A stretch of DNA of 64,000 nucleotides from Paenibacillus riograndensis SBR5 (GTDB lineage: Bacteria; Bacillota; Bacilli; Paenibacillales; Paenibacillaceae): assembly GCF_000981585.1 (NCBI RefSeq), contig NZ_LN831776.1, positions 5,377,187-5,441,186 of the forward strand. The letters run 5' to 3'. Position 1 is the stretch's first letter. Each line of letters starts with the position of its first letter. Shown here in pieces: positions 26,054 to 36,320 of the stretch. The notes under the pieces are model-generated. The model saw only the letters and a list, made by a program, of their open reading frames with translations, was not told the origin of the DNA and did not search any database. Made by a program: the position numbers and the translations under genes.

Positions 26054-26142
26054 TCATCTACAAAATATGATATAATTGCTGAAGCAATAGAATAGGCTTG
26101 CAAGGGCGGTCGGCTGAGCCTCTCGGAAGGGAGGTGATGCGC

Positions 26143-26226
26143 GTGAGCGTTTATGAAACACTGGTACTCATGATTGCGTTCGCAACATTAGTTGTCCTTG
26201 TCATAAATAGCAATAAACGCAAATAA
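26143..26226 (+). CDS. Putative holin-like type I toxin, copy 2
   Basis: 27 residues from GTG 26143: VSVYETLVLMIAFATLVVLV then INSNKRK. I prefer this GTG to ATG 26137 because GGGAGGTG lies about six bases before it, while it touches the ATG. Similar to copy 1 in the helix and in flanks on both sides (leader GGCGGTCGGCT; 3' CGCCCTTAAAAGCGGCTATTG). Confidence 0.75.
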   Translation: MSVYETLVLMIAFATLVVLVINSNKRK

Positions 26227-26345
26227 GGCCGCCCTGCCAAAAGGATGCGGTCTTATTTGCCAATTTCTTAATCATTACGCCTGTCGCCCTTAAAAGCGGC
26301 TATTGCTCGGGGAGTCGTGTTCACAGCACGGCTCCTTTGACTTAT
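26221..26345 (-). ncRNA. Probable antisense RNA (antitoxin) of cassette 2
   Basis: A TATACT -10 box at 26351-26346 (minus), followed by the same order as cassette 1: hairpin GGAGTCGTG/CACGGCTCC, the conserved CGCCCTTAAAAGCGGCTATTG, and a stem AAATAAGGCCGC/GCGGTCTTATTT overlapping the toxin stop. The -35 is weaker than in cassette 1. Confidence 0.5.
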
Positions 26346-26818
26346 AGTATACAGCAATTAAACGTGCTTTAAAACCTCTTTCATTACTATTTTTACTTTT
26401 ATAGCTCCAAGTCATCATCTTCAGCCTCATCATTTTTACTTAACATCCTGGCTGCATCCTTAGCATATCCTTTCTTATTCATATATTTTTATATATTTTA
26501 TCCCGACTGAACCATAAGTCATTTTGATGCTAACATGATCATCATATAATGTATTCTCTGTTAGCTCCTAAAATACAACCTCTTCTGGTTTTTAATCCTC
26601 TTCTCTCTGGAGCTTTCTTGCTCCGTTTGATCATCATTAGCTCCTCTTTTATCTCAAATGACAAAAAAATCCACCTCCTGATTTGCCAAATTACTCGACC
26701 AATCAAGTGGCGGATCTATACTTATCTTCACAATTTAATAGTTGGCTCTGACCCAAAAATTCTCATGTAAAATCAAGAAATTTATTAGTTCCATCTACGT
26801 ATCCTGATCCTTACCCCT
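26227..26818. other. AT-rich region between toxin cassette 2 and spo0A
   Basis: No secure gene. On the minus strand a 27-codon frame at 26399-26482 (MNKKGYAKDAARMLSKNDEA plus an acidic tail) may be another scrap of the phage remnant. The 73-codon frame on the plus strand at 26549-26770 has no ribosome binding site. Base composition is lower in G+C than the flanks. Confidence 0.4.
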
Positions 26819-27634
26819 TCAAGACACCTTGTGCTCAATCCGCAGCTTGTCGGCGACCATGGCAATAAATTCGGAGTTGGTTGGCTTGGATTTGGAGATA
26901 TTAATCGTATAGCCGAACAGGTGGCTGATGCTGTCGATATTGCCACGGGTCCAGGCGACTTCGATAGCGTGGCGGATAGCCCGCTCTACACGAGATGGCG
27001 TTGTCTTGAATTTCTCGGCGATGGCCGGGTACAGGGTCTTGGTGATGGCGCCCAGGATCTCGATATTGTTGTACACCATGGTAATGGCTTCACGCAGATA
27101 CTGATAGCCCTTGATATGTGCAGGTACACCGATTTCATGAATGATGGACGTGATGTTGGCATCGAGGTTTTTGCCCTTGGACAGCGGCACCACATTGTTT
27201 GATCTGGACCCCGTATAATTGGACATGCTTGATGAAGTGCTCATACTGCCCTGTGTTCCGACGAGCTGACGCACGCGGTTGGCAAGTACCTCCATATCGA
27301 ACGGTTTCAAAATATAATAAGAGGCGCCAAGCTGTACAGCACGCTGAGTGATGTTCTCCTGACCAAAGGCGGTCAGCATGATGATCTTGGGTTCAGGCTT
27401 CAGATCCATATCGCGGAGTCGCTCCAGGACACCCAAACCGTCCAGGTGCGGCATTATGATATCAAGAATAAGTACATCGGGAATTTTGCGGGCTTCGCTC
27501 AGCATTTGAAGCACTTCTTCCCCATTGTAGGCGATGCCCGTTACTGTCATATCTTCTTGTTCCGTAATGTACTCGGCAAGCAAATTCGTAAACTCCCTGT
27601 TGTCATCGGCCAACAACACTTCAATATTCTGCAC
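26819..27634 (-). CDS. spo0A: Sporulation master regulator Spo0A
   Basis: Response regulator at the end of the phosphorelay that turns sporulation on. 271 residues: receiver domain (about 1-122) with acidic pocket DD10-11, phospho-acceptor Asp58 (LILDIIMPH) and Lys in YILKPFD; a Ser-rich linker; and a C-terminal DNA-binding domain with the conserved [20 protein letters not shown] recognition region. Start is GTG 27634 with AAGGAGG upstream. Three 0A boxes lie upstream, which fits auto-regulation. Confidence 0.97.
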   Translation of the reverse strand: MQNIEVLLADDNREFTNLLAEYITEQEDMTVTGIAYNGEEVLQMLSEARKIPDVLILDIIMPHLDGLGVLERLRDMDLKPEPKIIMLTAFGQENITQRAVQLGASYYILKPFDMEVLANRVRQLVGTQGSMSTSSSMSNYTGSRSNNVVPLSKGKNLDANITSIIHEIGVPAHIKGYQYLREAITMVYNNIEILGAITKTLYPAIAEKFKTTPSRVERAIRHAIEVAWTRGNIDSISHLFGYTINISKSKPTNSEFIAMVADKLRIEHKVS

Positions 27635-27700
27635 TGGCTGCTTCCTCCTTATTTATATCTGCTATTCGAAAATAATCATTTATCTTCGCTCCCTTACAGT

Positions 27701-27819
27701 TTCGACATGCCTGTTCAATATCCTTCTGTCGAAAATTATTTTTCTTTATTTTTTTTCGGTGTTGGATTATAATTAATTGTTTTGTTTCAAGGTTCGATAT
27801 TTATCGTTATGCTTCGACA
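27701..27819 (-). promoter_or_regulatory. spo0A control region with three 0A boxes
   Basis: TGTCGAA motifs occur at 27701-27707 (as TTCGACA), 27727-27733 and 27813-27819 (as TTCGACA). A CGAAT preceded by AGGGAGCGAAGA on the minus strand (about 27665-27695) is a possible sigma-H promoter, but the spacing is uncertain. Confidence 0.65.
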
Positions 27820-27823
27820 AAAA

Positions 27824-27849
27824 ATCTTAAGGCTAAACCGCCTTAAGAT
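27824..27849 (-). terminator. Terminator of spoIVB overlapping its stop codon
   Basis: Perfect ten-base stem ATCTTAAGGC/GCCTTAAGAT followed on the minus strand by TTTTTTG. The spoIVB stop lies in the stem-loop, and the 0A box at 27813-27819 directly follows. Confidence 0.85.
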
Positions 27850-28966
27850 TATAGGGAAGAGTATTCTCCAGCTGCACTACACCGGAATCCTTTAGCATCC
27901 ATTCGATAAAACAGCCATACCCGGACTTCGGATCATTAACGAATACATGGGTTACCGCACCGATCAAACGGCCGTTCTGAACAATCGGACTGCCGCTCAT
28001 GCCTTGGACAATGCCGCCGGTCTTATCAATCAGACGGGGGTCCGTAATACGCAGCACCATCCCTTTGGTCGCCGGCGTCTCCTGATGCGCTACATGAATA
28101 ATGTCTACATTGAAACGTTCTACCCGCTGCCCATCGACGACCGTCAGTATTTGCGCCGGCCCTTCCTTCACTTCATTGCTCATGGCAACCGGAATCGGTT
28201 CCTGGTACAGGCTGTGATCCGGGTTGCGGGTCATTTTGCCGAAGATCCCGAAATCCGTGTTGCTCTCCACATTCCCCAGAACCTGGCTCTCTTTATAAAA
28301 GGTTGCCCGCTTCTCGCCGGGATCGCCATCCTGGCTTTTGGAAATGGAGGTTACGCTGGATTGTACGATGTGTCCACTGCCGACAACTATGGGTGTACCG
28401 GTGTTCATGTCTGTGATCACATGACCAAGCGCACCATATACACCCTGCTTCGGCGCATAAAAGGTTAAGGTGCCTACACCCGCCGCAGAATCGCGGATAT
28501 ACAGCCCTAACCGCCATACTTTGTCATTGCGGTCGTAGGCCGGCGTCAGCTTGGCTATATGCTCTTTGCCGCCGCGTTTGAACACAATGGTCAGCGGTTC
28601 GCGGGCCCGGCCTGCACGCTCCACCAGCTTCGCCACCTTGGAGACCTCGTCCAGCTTCACTCCATCGATGGAGATCATCAAATCCCCAGGCAGAAGTCCG
28701 CTGTTCTCTCCGGGTGAAAGTTTGGACTGCTGTGATACTTCAATCAGATGATGGCCAACAACAAGTACGCCTGCGGACTTCACTTTTACACCAATTGTCT
28801 GTCCCCCCGGTATTACCCTAAGGTCCCGGTTTTCTCCCTGAACGGCATGGTCAAGCGGGTTATCCTGAGGCGAGGCATAGCTCTGGGAAGGTCCCGTTAT
28901 GCCTGATAAGCTGAGAAAAAAGGCGAATAAAAGGCCGGGCATTAACTTCCTGAGGTTCGGCTTCAA
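27833..28966 (-). CDS. spoIVB: SpoIVB signalling serine peptidase
   Basis: Secreted by the forespore, cleaves SpoIVFA to trigger pro-sigma-K processing. 377 residues: N-terminal membrane/signal segment (MPGLLFAFFLSLSGIT), a PDZ domain (about 65-150, GLLPGDLMISIDG) and an S55 peptidase domain with the catalytic His in GALGHVITD and Ser in GMSGSPIVQ. The start codon appears to be TTG 28966 with AAAGGGAG upstream. It lies between recN and spo0A as in B. subtilis. Confidence 0.95.
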   Translation of the reverse strand: MKPNLRKLMPGLLFAFFLSLSGITGPSQSYASPQDNPLDHAVQGENRDLRVIPGGQTIGVKVKSAGVLVVGHHLIEVSQQSKLSPGENSGLLPGDLMISIDGVKLDEVSKVAKLVERAGRAREPLTIVFKRGGKEHIAKLTPAYDRNDKVWRLGLYIRDSAAGVGTLTFYAPKQGVYGALGHVITDMNTGTPIVVGSGHIVQSSVTSISKSQDGDPGEKRATFYKESQVLGNVESNTDFGIFGKMTRNPDHSLYQEPIPVAMSNEVKEGPAQILTVVDGQRVERFNVDIIHVAHQETPATKGMVLRITDPRLIDKTGGIVQGMSGSPIVQNGRLIGAVTHVFVNDPKSGYGCFIEWMLKDSGVVQLENTLPYNLKAV

Positions 28967-29080
28967 TGGCTGTCACGCTCCCTTTTGCTTCTTTCGCTTG
29001 ACGAAAAAGGTGGTCGCCAATTGCGTACCTATAAGATAACCTTGCCCCCAGGCTTTTATTACTGTTAATCATTGTTCCGC

Positions 29081-30808
29081 TTACCCTGCAGCCGCCTTGC
29101 TGGCCTCGGCCAGACCGAGCATCTCCTGTGCGTGGTGCAAGGTTTTTTCGGTTATTTCCACACCGCCCAGCATCCGGGCCAGCTCCATCACCCGGCCTTC
29201 GGCTGTCAGTGACTCCACTTCGGTCATCGTTCTCCCGTCTTCAACCTTTTTACGGATAAGGTACTGGTGATCAGCCATGCAGGCCACCTGCGGCAGATGG
29301 GTAATGGAGAACACCTGACAGGTCGACGACAGCTTGTACAGCTTGTCTGCAATCGACTGGGCGGCCCGTCCGCTGACACCGGTATCCACCTCATCAAAGA
29401 TCAGAACAGGGATTGCGTCATGGCGGGCAAAAATGCTCTTCATCGCCAGCATAATCCGCGCCAGCTCGCCGCCGGAGGCGATTTTGCTTAAAGGTCGCAG
29501 CGGCTCACCGGGATTGGGGGAGATCATGAACTCCGCACTGTCGATTCCCTGCCGGGTCAGCCGGTACCGGCGGTCCTGGTATTCAACGCCGCGCGGGTCC
29601 TCCAGGATGTCCATCTTGACCTGAAGCGAGGTCCGTTCCATCTGCAGGTCCTTCAGCTCACCCTCTACCTGAGCGGCCAGATCAGCCGCACACCGCCGCC
29701 GGGCCTGGCTCAGCGCTTCTGCCGCTTCCATAAGAATGTTAAGCAGACCATCGCGTTTCACCGTCAGCTTCTCAATATATTCATCCTTATTCTCCAGCAA
29801 GTCCGTCTCATGGCTGATTTGTTCATAATAGGCAAGAATCTGCTCTACACTGTCGCCGTATTTACGCCGGAGCCCGGAGATCAGGTCCAGACGGTTCTCA
29901 ATATCCTCCAGCCTGGCCGGGTTGAATTCGATCTCCTCGCGATAATCGCGAAGCTGAAAGGCGGCATCCTCCAGCTGGTAATAAGAGGACTGAAGCTGGT
30001 CGAGCACGCCTTTGAGACCCTTTTCGTCATATCGTACCGCATCCTCCAGCCGGGAAATCACATTGCCGATGGATTCCAGCCCCTGTCTGTCATACAGCAG
30101 CTCATAGGCGCCGGATACCGAATCCATCATTTTCTCGCTGTGGGATAGTTTGACCCTTTCTTCGGCAAGTAATTCATCTTCGCCCGGTTTTAGTCCTGCG
30201 GAAGAAATTTCCTCCAGCTGAAAGCGGTATAAATCCAGCATCTGATAAGCCTTCTGGCTGGTTTCCTGCAGCTCGCGGAGCTCTTTTTCCACCTTGGCAA
30301 AGGCGGTATATTTCTCTTGATAATCGGCCTTGAGCGGACCAATCACAGCTTCGCCGTACGTATCCAGCAGGCCCAGATGACGCTCAGCCTTCAGCAGATT
30401 CTGATGCTCATGCTGACCATGAATATTGACCAGCTGCTCGCCGATTTCCCGCAGCATGCTGAGATTGACCATTTGCCCATTGACGCGCGATGTGCTTTTG
30501 CCCTGGGAGGTGATCTCACGGCGGATAATCAGATGCTCCTCCGGCTGCGCCGTAATGCCCAGACGCTCCAGCGTTTCCCATACGGGATGTGCGGCCGGCA
30601 GGCTGAACAGCGCTTCCATCTCGGCTTTGTCCGTACCGTAGCGGATGGAATCTGCTGAGCCCCGGCCTCCGACAACCAGCCCAAGAGCATCTATAATAAT
30701 CGATTTACCTGCACCGGTTTCCCCTGTAAGCACATGAAAACCCGGATAAAAATGCACCTCCACCGCTTCAACCACGGCAAGATTGCGGATCGATAACGTT
30801 TCTAACAC
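29081..30808 (-). CDS. recN: DNA repair protein RecN
   Basis: SMC-like ATPase acting early at double-strand breaks. 575 residues with Walker A TGETGAGKSII near residue 30, a central coiled coil (about 160-360), the signature KIASGGELARIMLA and Walker B LIFDEVDTGVSG. Length is normal. It follows argR by about 45 bases in the conserved argR-recN-spoIVB-spo0A order. Confidence 0.96.
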   Translation of the reverse strand: MLETLSIRNLAVVEAVEVHFYPGFHVLTGETGAGKSIIIDALGLVVGGRGSADSIRYGTDKAEMEALFSLPAAHPVWETLERLGITAQPEEHLIIRREITSQGKSTSRVNGQMVNLSMLREIGEQLVNIHGQHEHQNLLKAERHLGLLDTYGEAVIGPLKADYQEKYTAFAKVEKELRELQETSQKAYQMLDLYRFQLEEISSAGLKPGEDELLAEERVKLSHSEKMMDSVSGAYELLYDRQGLESIGNVISRLEDAVRYDEKGLKGVLDQLQSSYYQLEDAAFQLRDYREEIEFNPARLEDIENRLDLISGLRRKYGDSVEQILAYYEQISHETDLLENKDEYIEKLTVKRDGLLNILMEAAEALSQARRRCAADLAAQVEGELKDLQMERTSLQVKMDILEDPRGVEYQDRRYRLTRQGIDSAEFMISPNPGEPLRPLSKIASGGELARIMLAMKSIFARHDAIPVLIFDEVDTGVSGRAAQSIADKLYKLSSTCQVFSITHLPQVACMADHQYLIRKKVEDGRTMTEVESLTAEGRVMELARMLGGVEITEKTLHHAQEMLGLAEASKAAAG

Positions 30809-30853
30809 GGATACAGCACCCCCGAAAAGATGATTGCTTAGAAATCTATGGCT

Positions 30854-31303
30854 CTAGGATATATATCCCATAATTTGCGAAATGACGTCATGGCTGTCTT
30901 CCGGCTGCCGGCAGATAATCAGGATCGTATCGTCACCGGAAATGGTGCCCATAATCTGCGGCCAATCAATATTGTCGATCAGCGCGGCTACAGAGTTGGC
31001 AGTCCCCGGGAGACATTTCATGACCACGAGGTTGCCGGAGGAATCGATATGCACAAAATTGTCCACCAGCACACGCTTCAGCTTCTGGGTCGGATTGTAA
31101 CGCTGATCTGTCGGAAGGGAATATTTATATCTGCCATCGTCCATAGGGACTTTTATTAGTAAAAGCTCTTTAATATCCCGCGACACGGTGGCCTGGGTGA
31201 CCTGAAAACCAGCCTCGCGCAGCGCCTCAACCAAATCATCCTGTGTCTCAATTTCCTGCTGTGTAATGATTTCACGTATCTTAATGTGCCTGTGACCTTT
31301 CAT
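30854..31303 (-). CDS. argR: Arginine repressor ArgR/AhrC
   Basis: 149 residues: winged-helix DNA-binding half ([17 protein letters not shown]) and arginine-binding hexamer half ([18 protein letters not shown]). Controls arginine synthesis and use. Conserved place before recN. Confidence 0.95.
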   Translation of the reverse strand: MKGHRHIKIREIITQQEIETQDDLVEALREAGFQVTQATVSRDIKELLLIKVPMDDGRYKYSLPTDQRYNPTQKLKRVLVDNFVHIDSSGNLVVMKCLPGTANSVAALIDNIDWPQIMGTISGDDTILIICRQPEDSHDVISQIMGYIS

Positions 31304-31335
31304 TGTTGCCTCCCAAATGTATAAGTATATAATGC

Positions 31336-31812
31336 TTAAGTAGATTCCCCGTCGTCCTTGCCCAGCCGGATCTCATGAATGGCAGACGTGACGGTGTTGA
31401 CATACAGCACTCCGCTGCATTCCGGATAGATCAGCAAATAGGGCAAAAGTGAATCCCGGAGGCTGCTGCCGGTGAATTCCAGCGTTTTGCGCGGGCGGGA
31501 GAGAATTACCAGATAGAACGAGTCCTCTTCCTTGCTCGCAACATAATCGATGAACAGCCTGCTGTACATGGAAGCCCCATTGACTGTAAAAGACAACGGA
31601 ATCTTCAGCTTGCCGCCGATCACCTCATAACCTGCCTCTTCCAGCAAATCGATGGAGGGATGAGGCAAAATATCTTTATTGAGCGGCAGCTTGTCCTTAA
31701 TGAACGAACGCGGGGAGCTTTGCAGCCATATGTAAATCCGGTAAATGACAAATATTGCGACTGCCAGTCCAATTAACGCCATAACGGCCTTATCAGAGCT
31801 CGCCAATTCCAT
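31336..31812 (-). CDS. Hypothetical membrane-anchored protein
   Basis: 158 residues with one N-terminal membrane helix (about 8-28, [20 protein letters not shown]) and a soluble beta-rich domain. It lies between tlyA and argR and probably leads the argR transcript. GAGGTG abuts the ATG, so a slightly later start is possible. No family is recognised. Confidence 0.65.
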   Translation of the reverse strand: MELASSDKAVMALIGLAVAIFVIYRIYIWLQSSPRSFIKDKLPLNKDILPHPSIDLLEEAGYEVIGGKLKIPLSFTVNGASMYSRLFIDYVASKEEDSFYLVILSRPRKTLEFTGSSLRDSLLPYLLIYPECSGVLYVNTVTSAIHEIRLGKDDGEST

Positions 31813-32180
31813 CACCTCGGTGAATAATTCGCGCGAGGCCCCTTGAAATCCTGCTTCTGCCGCCGAAATCCAGCCAAATCTGACAGTTACAGACGGCCTC
31901 TGGAGGAAGTTAAGGATAGACTAACTTATTCCTTGTGATTTTGCAAAAAAGTGCCTATAAAAATTGAACTTGTGATTTTCTATTTGGGATGGGTCGTGAC
32001 TCCAGAGAATGTTTGGACTTCCGGCCGCTGCCCATCTGCAGATTTCTTGATTATATACCGTTATTAACGGTGGAAATCCGCAGACAAAGGCGGACGCTAC
32101 CGCTCCTCCAGTTCCAAACTTCTCCTCCGCCACTTCTCCCTTCATTGGAATATTTCAAGTTCAATATTTCCAGTCAAAAA
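31813..32180. mobile_element. MITE-like structured element, copy 2, in the tlyA gap
   Basis: No gene. Inside lies an element of about 220 bases bounded by ATTGAACTTG (near 31960) and CAAGTTCAAT (near 32156). Bases 32005-32052 are identical to 7769-7816. The hairpin tip reads ACCGTT...AACGGT instead of ACCGC...GCGGT in copy 1, so both arms changed together. The downstream AGGCGGACGC...CCAAACTTC is also shared. Confidence 0.65.
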
Positions 32181-32205
32181 GAAACTCATCGTTTCGATGA
32201 GTTTC
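32181..32205 (-). terminator. Terminator overlapping the tlyA stop
   Basis: Perfect stem GAAACTCATCG/CGATGAGTTTC with TTTCTTTTTG on the minus strand; the last tlyA codons lie inside it. Confidence 0.85.
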
Positions 32206-33073
32206 CAGGGGTGACTTTAAAGGTCGCTGCCGCTTCCTGAATCACGGTATCGGCGAGCGCCGCGAAATCTTCGGGCGTATTCTGATCTGAGGATAGCTCT
32301 GTCCGGGATGCACCAGTCTCCGTAGCGTCAGGAAGCAGCTTCCAGTGCGCCAAAAACTCGATGTTCCCTTCACCCCCCGTAATCGGGGAAAAGGTTAAGC
32401 CTTCCAGCCGGTAGCCCAGCCCGGAAGCCATGCCAAGCACACCCATCAGCACCTCTTTGTGGACAGCAGGCTCACGGACCACACCGGATTTCCCTACCTT
32501 TTCCCGCCCGGCTTCGAACTGCGGCTTGATCAGGGCAGCGATATCGGCGGGACGTTCAAGCAGCGCGATCAGCGGCGGCAAAATAATCTTCAATGAAATA
32601 AAAGACACATCAATGCTGGCAAAATCGGGAACCGGACCTTGCAGGTCCGGCGGGGTCATATAACGGAAATTCGTCTGTTCCATTACGCTTACCCGCTCAT
32701 CATTGCGCAGTCTCCAGTCCAGCTGGTTGTAGCCGACATCAATCGCATAGACATGGCTCGCCCCGTTCTGGAGGGCGCAATCGGTGAAGCCTCCTGTAGA
32801 AGAGCCGATATCAAGCATCACGCGCCCGTTCAGATCAATGCCGAACTGCCGCAGCGCCTTCTCCAGCTTCAGGCCGCCCCGGCTGACATAAGGGTGCACA
32901 GCTCCTTTTACCCTCAAAACCGCGCTGCGCGGTACCTTCATGCCTGCCTTCTCAATCCGTTCCTCATCCGCAAGCACCAGTCCGGCCATAATGGCGGCCT
33001 TGGCCTTCTCACGGCTCGCAAAAAAACCTTGTTCCACTAACAGCACATCAATCCGTTCCTTAGGGTGTTCCAT
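32186..33073 (-). CDS. tlyA: TlyA-family rRNA ribose methyltransferase
   Basis: 295 residues: N-terminal S4 RNA-binding domain (RIDVLLVEQGFFASREKAKA), then an FtsJ/RrmJ-type methyltransferase with SAM motif LDIGSSTGGFTDCAL. Equivalent of B. subtilis YqxC. I start at ATG 33073 (MEHPKERID) since GGGAG lies six bases upstream; the frame is open 25 codons further with no support. Conserved place after dxs. In other bacteria TlyA 2'-O-methylates rRNA; its site here is inferred. Confidence 0.9.
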   Translation of the reverse strand: MEHPKERIDVLLVEQGFFASREKAKAAIMAGLVLADEERIEKAGMKVPRSAVLRVKGAVHPYVSRGGLKLEKALRQFGIDLNGRVMLDIGSSTGGFTDCALQNGASHVYAIDVGYNQLDWRLRNDERVSVMEQTNFRYMTPPDLQGPVPDFASIDVSFISLKIILPPLIALLERPADIAALIKPQFEAGREKVGKSGVVREPAVHKEVLMGVLGMASGLGYRLEGLTFSPITGGEGNIEFLAHWKLLPDATETGASRTELSSDQNTPEDFAALADTVIQEAAATFKVTPGNSSKR

Positions 33074-33119
33074 GGTCATCTCCCGGTTATTCTTAGGGTT
33101 ACTGCTTCGACTATCCTGT

Positions 33120-35024
33120 TCAGGAGGTTGAAGTCGTCTTGTAGGCAAAAGCGCTCGATGCCTTCATCGCTTTGACACGGCTGATTACCGCTTCAACGGT
33201 CAGCCCGGTTTGCTGGCGCTGCTCTTTGATCGAGCCATGCTCCACAAAGATATCCGGCACGCCCATCAAATGGACCCGGGCATCATAAATTTCATGCTCC
33301 GCATAAAATTCAAGCACAGCGCTGCCCAAACTTCCCGCCTCACAGGCTTCCTCCAGCACAATCATCCCTGTTCCCGCATGGGCCAGGTCCAGCAGCATGG
33401 AGCTGTCCAGCGGCTTCAGGAACCGGGCGTTGACAACCCCCAGCTGAATGCCTTCACGTCTCAGCAGCTCCGCCGCTTCCTCCGCCACCTGTACCATCGG
33501 CCCGCAGGCCAGCACCGCGTAGTCATCGCCTGGACGCAGCCGCTCCCAGGTGCCTATCGGCAGCGGCTTCAGCTCGGCGTCCAGCGCCACGCCAGTGCCG
33601 TCAATACGCGGATACCGGTAGGCAATCGGACCGTCATTATATTCAAGCGCCGTCTTCATCATGTGGCGCAGCTCATTCTCATCCTTGGGCATCATCATCA
33701 CCATATTCGGAATGTGGCGCATAAAGGCGATATCGTATACCCCTTGATGCGTTTCACCATCAGCCCCCACAAAGCCTGCACGGTCGATGGCGAACATGAC
33801 ATTGGCGTTGTGGCGGCAAATGTCATGCACAATCTGATCGTATGCCCGCTGCATAAAGGTGGAATAGACGGCATAAACCGGCTTCATCCCCTCCATGGCC
33901 AGCGCTGCGCAGAGCGTTGCCGCATGCTGCTCGGCAATGCCGACATCAATCATCCGGTCGGGAAACTCCTTGGCGAACGGGAACAAGCCCGATCCGCCCG
34001 GCATTGCCGGTGTAACGGCGATCAGCCGTTTGTCCTCACGGCCCAGCTCAATCAGCGTCTCCCCGAACACTTCGGTGTACATCGGATTGCCGACAGCCTT
34101 CAGAGACTGGCCGGACTCAATTTTGTATGGTGAAATGGCGTGTGACTTATAAAAATCGGTTTCCGCCGGTTTATACCCCTTGCCCTTGGTAGTCAGAACA
34201 TGCACCAATACAGGGCCGGATACGTTGTCCGCCTGATGGAAGGTATCGATCAGCTTCTCTACGTCATGGCCGTCAACCGGCCCCAGATAAGTAAAGCCAA
34301 GCTCTTCGAACAGCACGCCGGGCACCATCATGTATTTGAGGCTGTCCTTTACATTCTGGGCTGTCTTGGCAAGTCTTCCGCCGATGGCCGGAATTTTCTT
34401 GAGGAGTCCTTCCACTTCATCCTTGGCGCGCAGATAATGGCGGTCCGAACGGATTTTGCTCAGATAGTTATGCATTGCCCCTACGTTCGGAGCGATGGAC
34501 ATTTCGTTGTCATTCAGGATAACCATCAGCTTGCGGCGTTCATGGCCGATATGGTTAAGCGCTTCAAACGCCATCCCGCCGGTAAGCGCCCCGTCCCCGA
34601 TTACAGCGATAACCTTGTTGTCTTCGCCCTTCAGATCACGGGCCATCGCCATTCCCATAGCCGCAGACAGGGAGGTGCTGCTGTGTCCGGCTTCCCAGAC
34701 ATCATGCTCGCTCTCCGCCCGCTTCACAAAACCGCACAACCCGTCTTTCTTGCGCAGCGTGTCAAAACGGTCCTGGCGGCCGGTAAGGATCTTATGGACA
34801 TATGCCTGATGCCCTACGTCGTATATCATTTTGTCCCGGGGACTGTCATAACAGTAGTGCAGGGCCAGCGTGAGCTCCACTACCCCCAGATTCGAGCCGA
34901 GGTGCCCGCCGGTCGCTGTAAGCTTCTCGATCAGAAACCGGCGGATTTCCTCCGCAAGGGTAGCCAGCTCCTCAACTGACAAAGCTTTAAGTTGCTGAGG
35001 ATCATTTATTTGTGGAAGCAGCAC
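33120..35024 (-). CDS. dxs: 1-deoxy-D-xylulose-5-phosphate synthase
   Basis: First enzyme of the MEP isoprenoid route, condensing pyruvate and glyceraldehyde 3-phosphate with thiamine diphosphate. 634 residues from GTG 35024 (GGGGA six bases upstream), matching the usual length; the open frame starts 16 codons earlier without support. Motifs include [28 protein letters not shown] and the transketolase pyrimidine part ([14 protein letters not shown]). Next to ispA in the same operon. Confidence 0.95.
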   Translation of the reverse strand: MLLPQINDPQQLKALSVEELATLAEEIRRFLIEKLTATGGHLGSNLGVVELTLALHYCYDSPRDKMIYDVGHQAYVHKILTGRQDRFDTLRKKDGLCGFVKRAESEHDVWEAGHSSTSLSAAMGMAMARDLKGEDNKVIAVIGDGALTGGMAFEALNHIGHERRKLMVILNDNEMSIAPNVGAMHNYLSKIRSDRHYLRAKDEVEGLLKKIPAIGGRLAKTAQNVKDSLKYMMVPGVLFEELGFTYLGPVDGHDVEKLIDTFHQADNVSGPVLVHVLTTKGKGYKPAETDFYKSHAISPYKIESGQSLKAVGNPMYTEVFGETLIELGREDKRLIAVTPAMPGGSGLFPFAKEFPDRMIDVGIAEQHAATLCAALAMEGMKPVYAVYSTFMQRAYDQIVHDICRHNANVMFAIDRAGFVGADGETHQGVYDIAFMRHIPNMVMMMPKDENELRHMMKTALEYNDGPIAYRYPRIDGTGVALDAELKPLPIGTWERLRPGDDYAVLACGPMVQVAEEAAELLRREGIQLGVVNARFLKPLDSSMLLDLAHAGTGMIVLEEACEAGSLGSAVLEFYAEHEIYDARVHLMGVPDIFVEHGSIKEQRQQTGLTVEAVISRVKAMKASSAFAYKTTSTS

Positions 35025-35122
35025 GAGTATTCCCCGCTTTCCTAGATGTTGTAAAATATATATAAACCCCATTATAACACAAACGAAACGGCTGTCGAAA
35101 CACAGCCGCTCCGGAATTTGCT

Positions 35123-36070
35123 CTAATGATCGCGCTTCATAAGGTAGTCTGCAATGTCCAGGAGACGTGTATTGTCCTGAAAACCGCCTTCAAGGACAGC
35201 GCTGCGGGCGGCTTCCGTCAGCCGCTTCACCTCATCGCGGGAAGCGTCCAGGCCGATAAAATACGGGTAGGTGACCTTCTGCTGTTTGAGGTCGCTGCCT
35301 GTTTTTTTGCCGAGCTTGCCCTCGTCCCCGACCAGATCCAGGATATCATCCTGAATCTGAAAGGCCAGGCCGATATGCGTGCCGAAATCGCGCAGCGCTT
35401 CCAGCTGCCTGCTGTCCGCCCCGGCAATGCGTCCCCCGGCCGTCAGGGAAAAGACAATCAGATCCCCCGTCTTGTGGCGGTGGATGTATTGAAGCTGCTC
35501 CAGGCTGGTAAGGCCCTGCTCGCCTTCCATATCGGCGATCTGCCCGCCGACCATTCCTCTCGGGCCTGCCATTTCCGCCAGGTCCTCCACAACGGAAAGC
35601 GCGTGTTCTGCGGGCACGCCATGCTTCCGCGAAGCCTGCACAACACTGTAGAACGCATGGGTGAGCAGCGCATCTCCGGCCAGTATGGCCGTAGCCTCGC
35701 CGTACACCTTGTGATTGGTAAGTTTGCCGCGCCGGTAATCATCATTGTCCATAGCGGGCAGATCGTCATGGATCAGCGAGTAGGTATGTACCATCTCAAT
35801 GGCAGCGGCTACCGGCAGCGCGGCCTGGCGGCTGCCGCCCAGCGCCTCGCAGGCGGCGATGACGAGCAGCGGGCGCAGACGTTTGCCGCCCGCCTGCAGC
35901 GAGTAGTTCATCGCGTCCTTAAGATTGCCGGGTACGCTCCATTCTTCAGGCAAGGCCGCCTCCAGCTCGCTCATCACCAGGCTGCTGATCTCGGCTATAT
36001 ATTCCTTCAGCGGCTGCCGCAAGGATGTCCCGGCGGGCTCCGCTTCCTGCTTCGGCTCAAACGGGCTCAT
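35123..36070 (-). CDS. ispA: Polyprenyl (farnesyl) diphosphate synthase
   Basis: 315 residues with both Asp-rich motifs, DDLPAMDND and DDILD, plus GKRLRP and the KTG loop. Makes farnesyl/geranyl diphosphate for quinone and wall-lipid precursors. ATG 36070 has GGAAGG eight bases upstream and overlaps the xseB stop by 14 bases. A CGGCTGT/ACAGCCG hairpin lies just after the gene. Confidence 0.94.
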   Translation of the reverse strand: MSPFEPKQEAEPAGTSLRQPLKEYIAEISSLVMSELEAALPEEWSVPGNLKDAMNYSLQAGGKRLRPLLVIAACEALGGSRQAALPVAAAIEMVHTYSLIHDDLPAMDNDDYRRGKLTNHKVYGEATAILAGDALLTHAFYSVVQASRKHGVPAEHALSVVEDLAEMAGPRGMVGGQIADMEGEQGLTSLEQLQYIHRHKTGDLIVFSLTAGGRIAGADSRQLEALRDFGTHIGLAFQIQDDILDLVGDEGKLGKKTGSDLKQQKVTYPYFIGLDASRDEVKRLTEAARSAVLEGGFQDNTRLLDIADYLMKRDH

Positions 36071-36320
36071 CACTGTCACCTTCCAGCCGGGCACCGAACG
36101 GTTTCTTGCGCAGCTCGCCGTCCATCTCGGTGATCATTTCGATTTTGCGTTCCACCTGCTCCAGCTTGTTCCCGCACAGCTGCGAGAGCTTCATGCCCTG
36201 CTGAAACAAATCGATTGCCTTTTCCAGAGGAACGTCGCCGTGCTCCAGTTCCCGCACAATTTCTTCCAGCCGCTCCATCGCTCCCTCAAAATCCAGTTCC
36301 AATTCAGCTTCCTTCGCCAT
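36057..36320 (-). CDS. xseB: Exodeoxyribonuclease VII small subunit
   Basis: 87 residues: the FEGAMERLEEIVRELEHGDV and LEKAIDLFQQGMKL helices that define XseB. Overlaps xseA by 17 bases, so translation is coupled. Confidence 0.94.
   Translation of the reverse strand: MAKEAELELDFEGAMERLEEIVRELEHGDVPLEKAIDLFQQGMKLSQLCGNKLEQVERKIEMITEMDGELRKKPFGARLEGDSDEPV

Noticed and set aside
26549..26770. 73-codon membrane-protein-like frame
   Set aside because: No ribosome binding site, AT-rich region, no family pattern.
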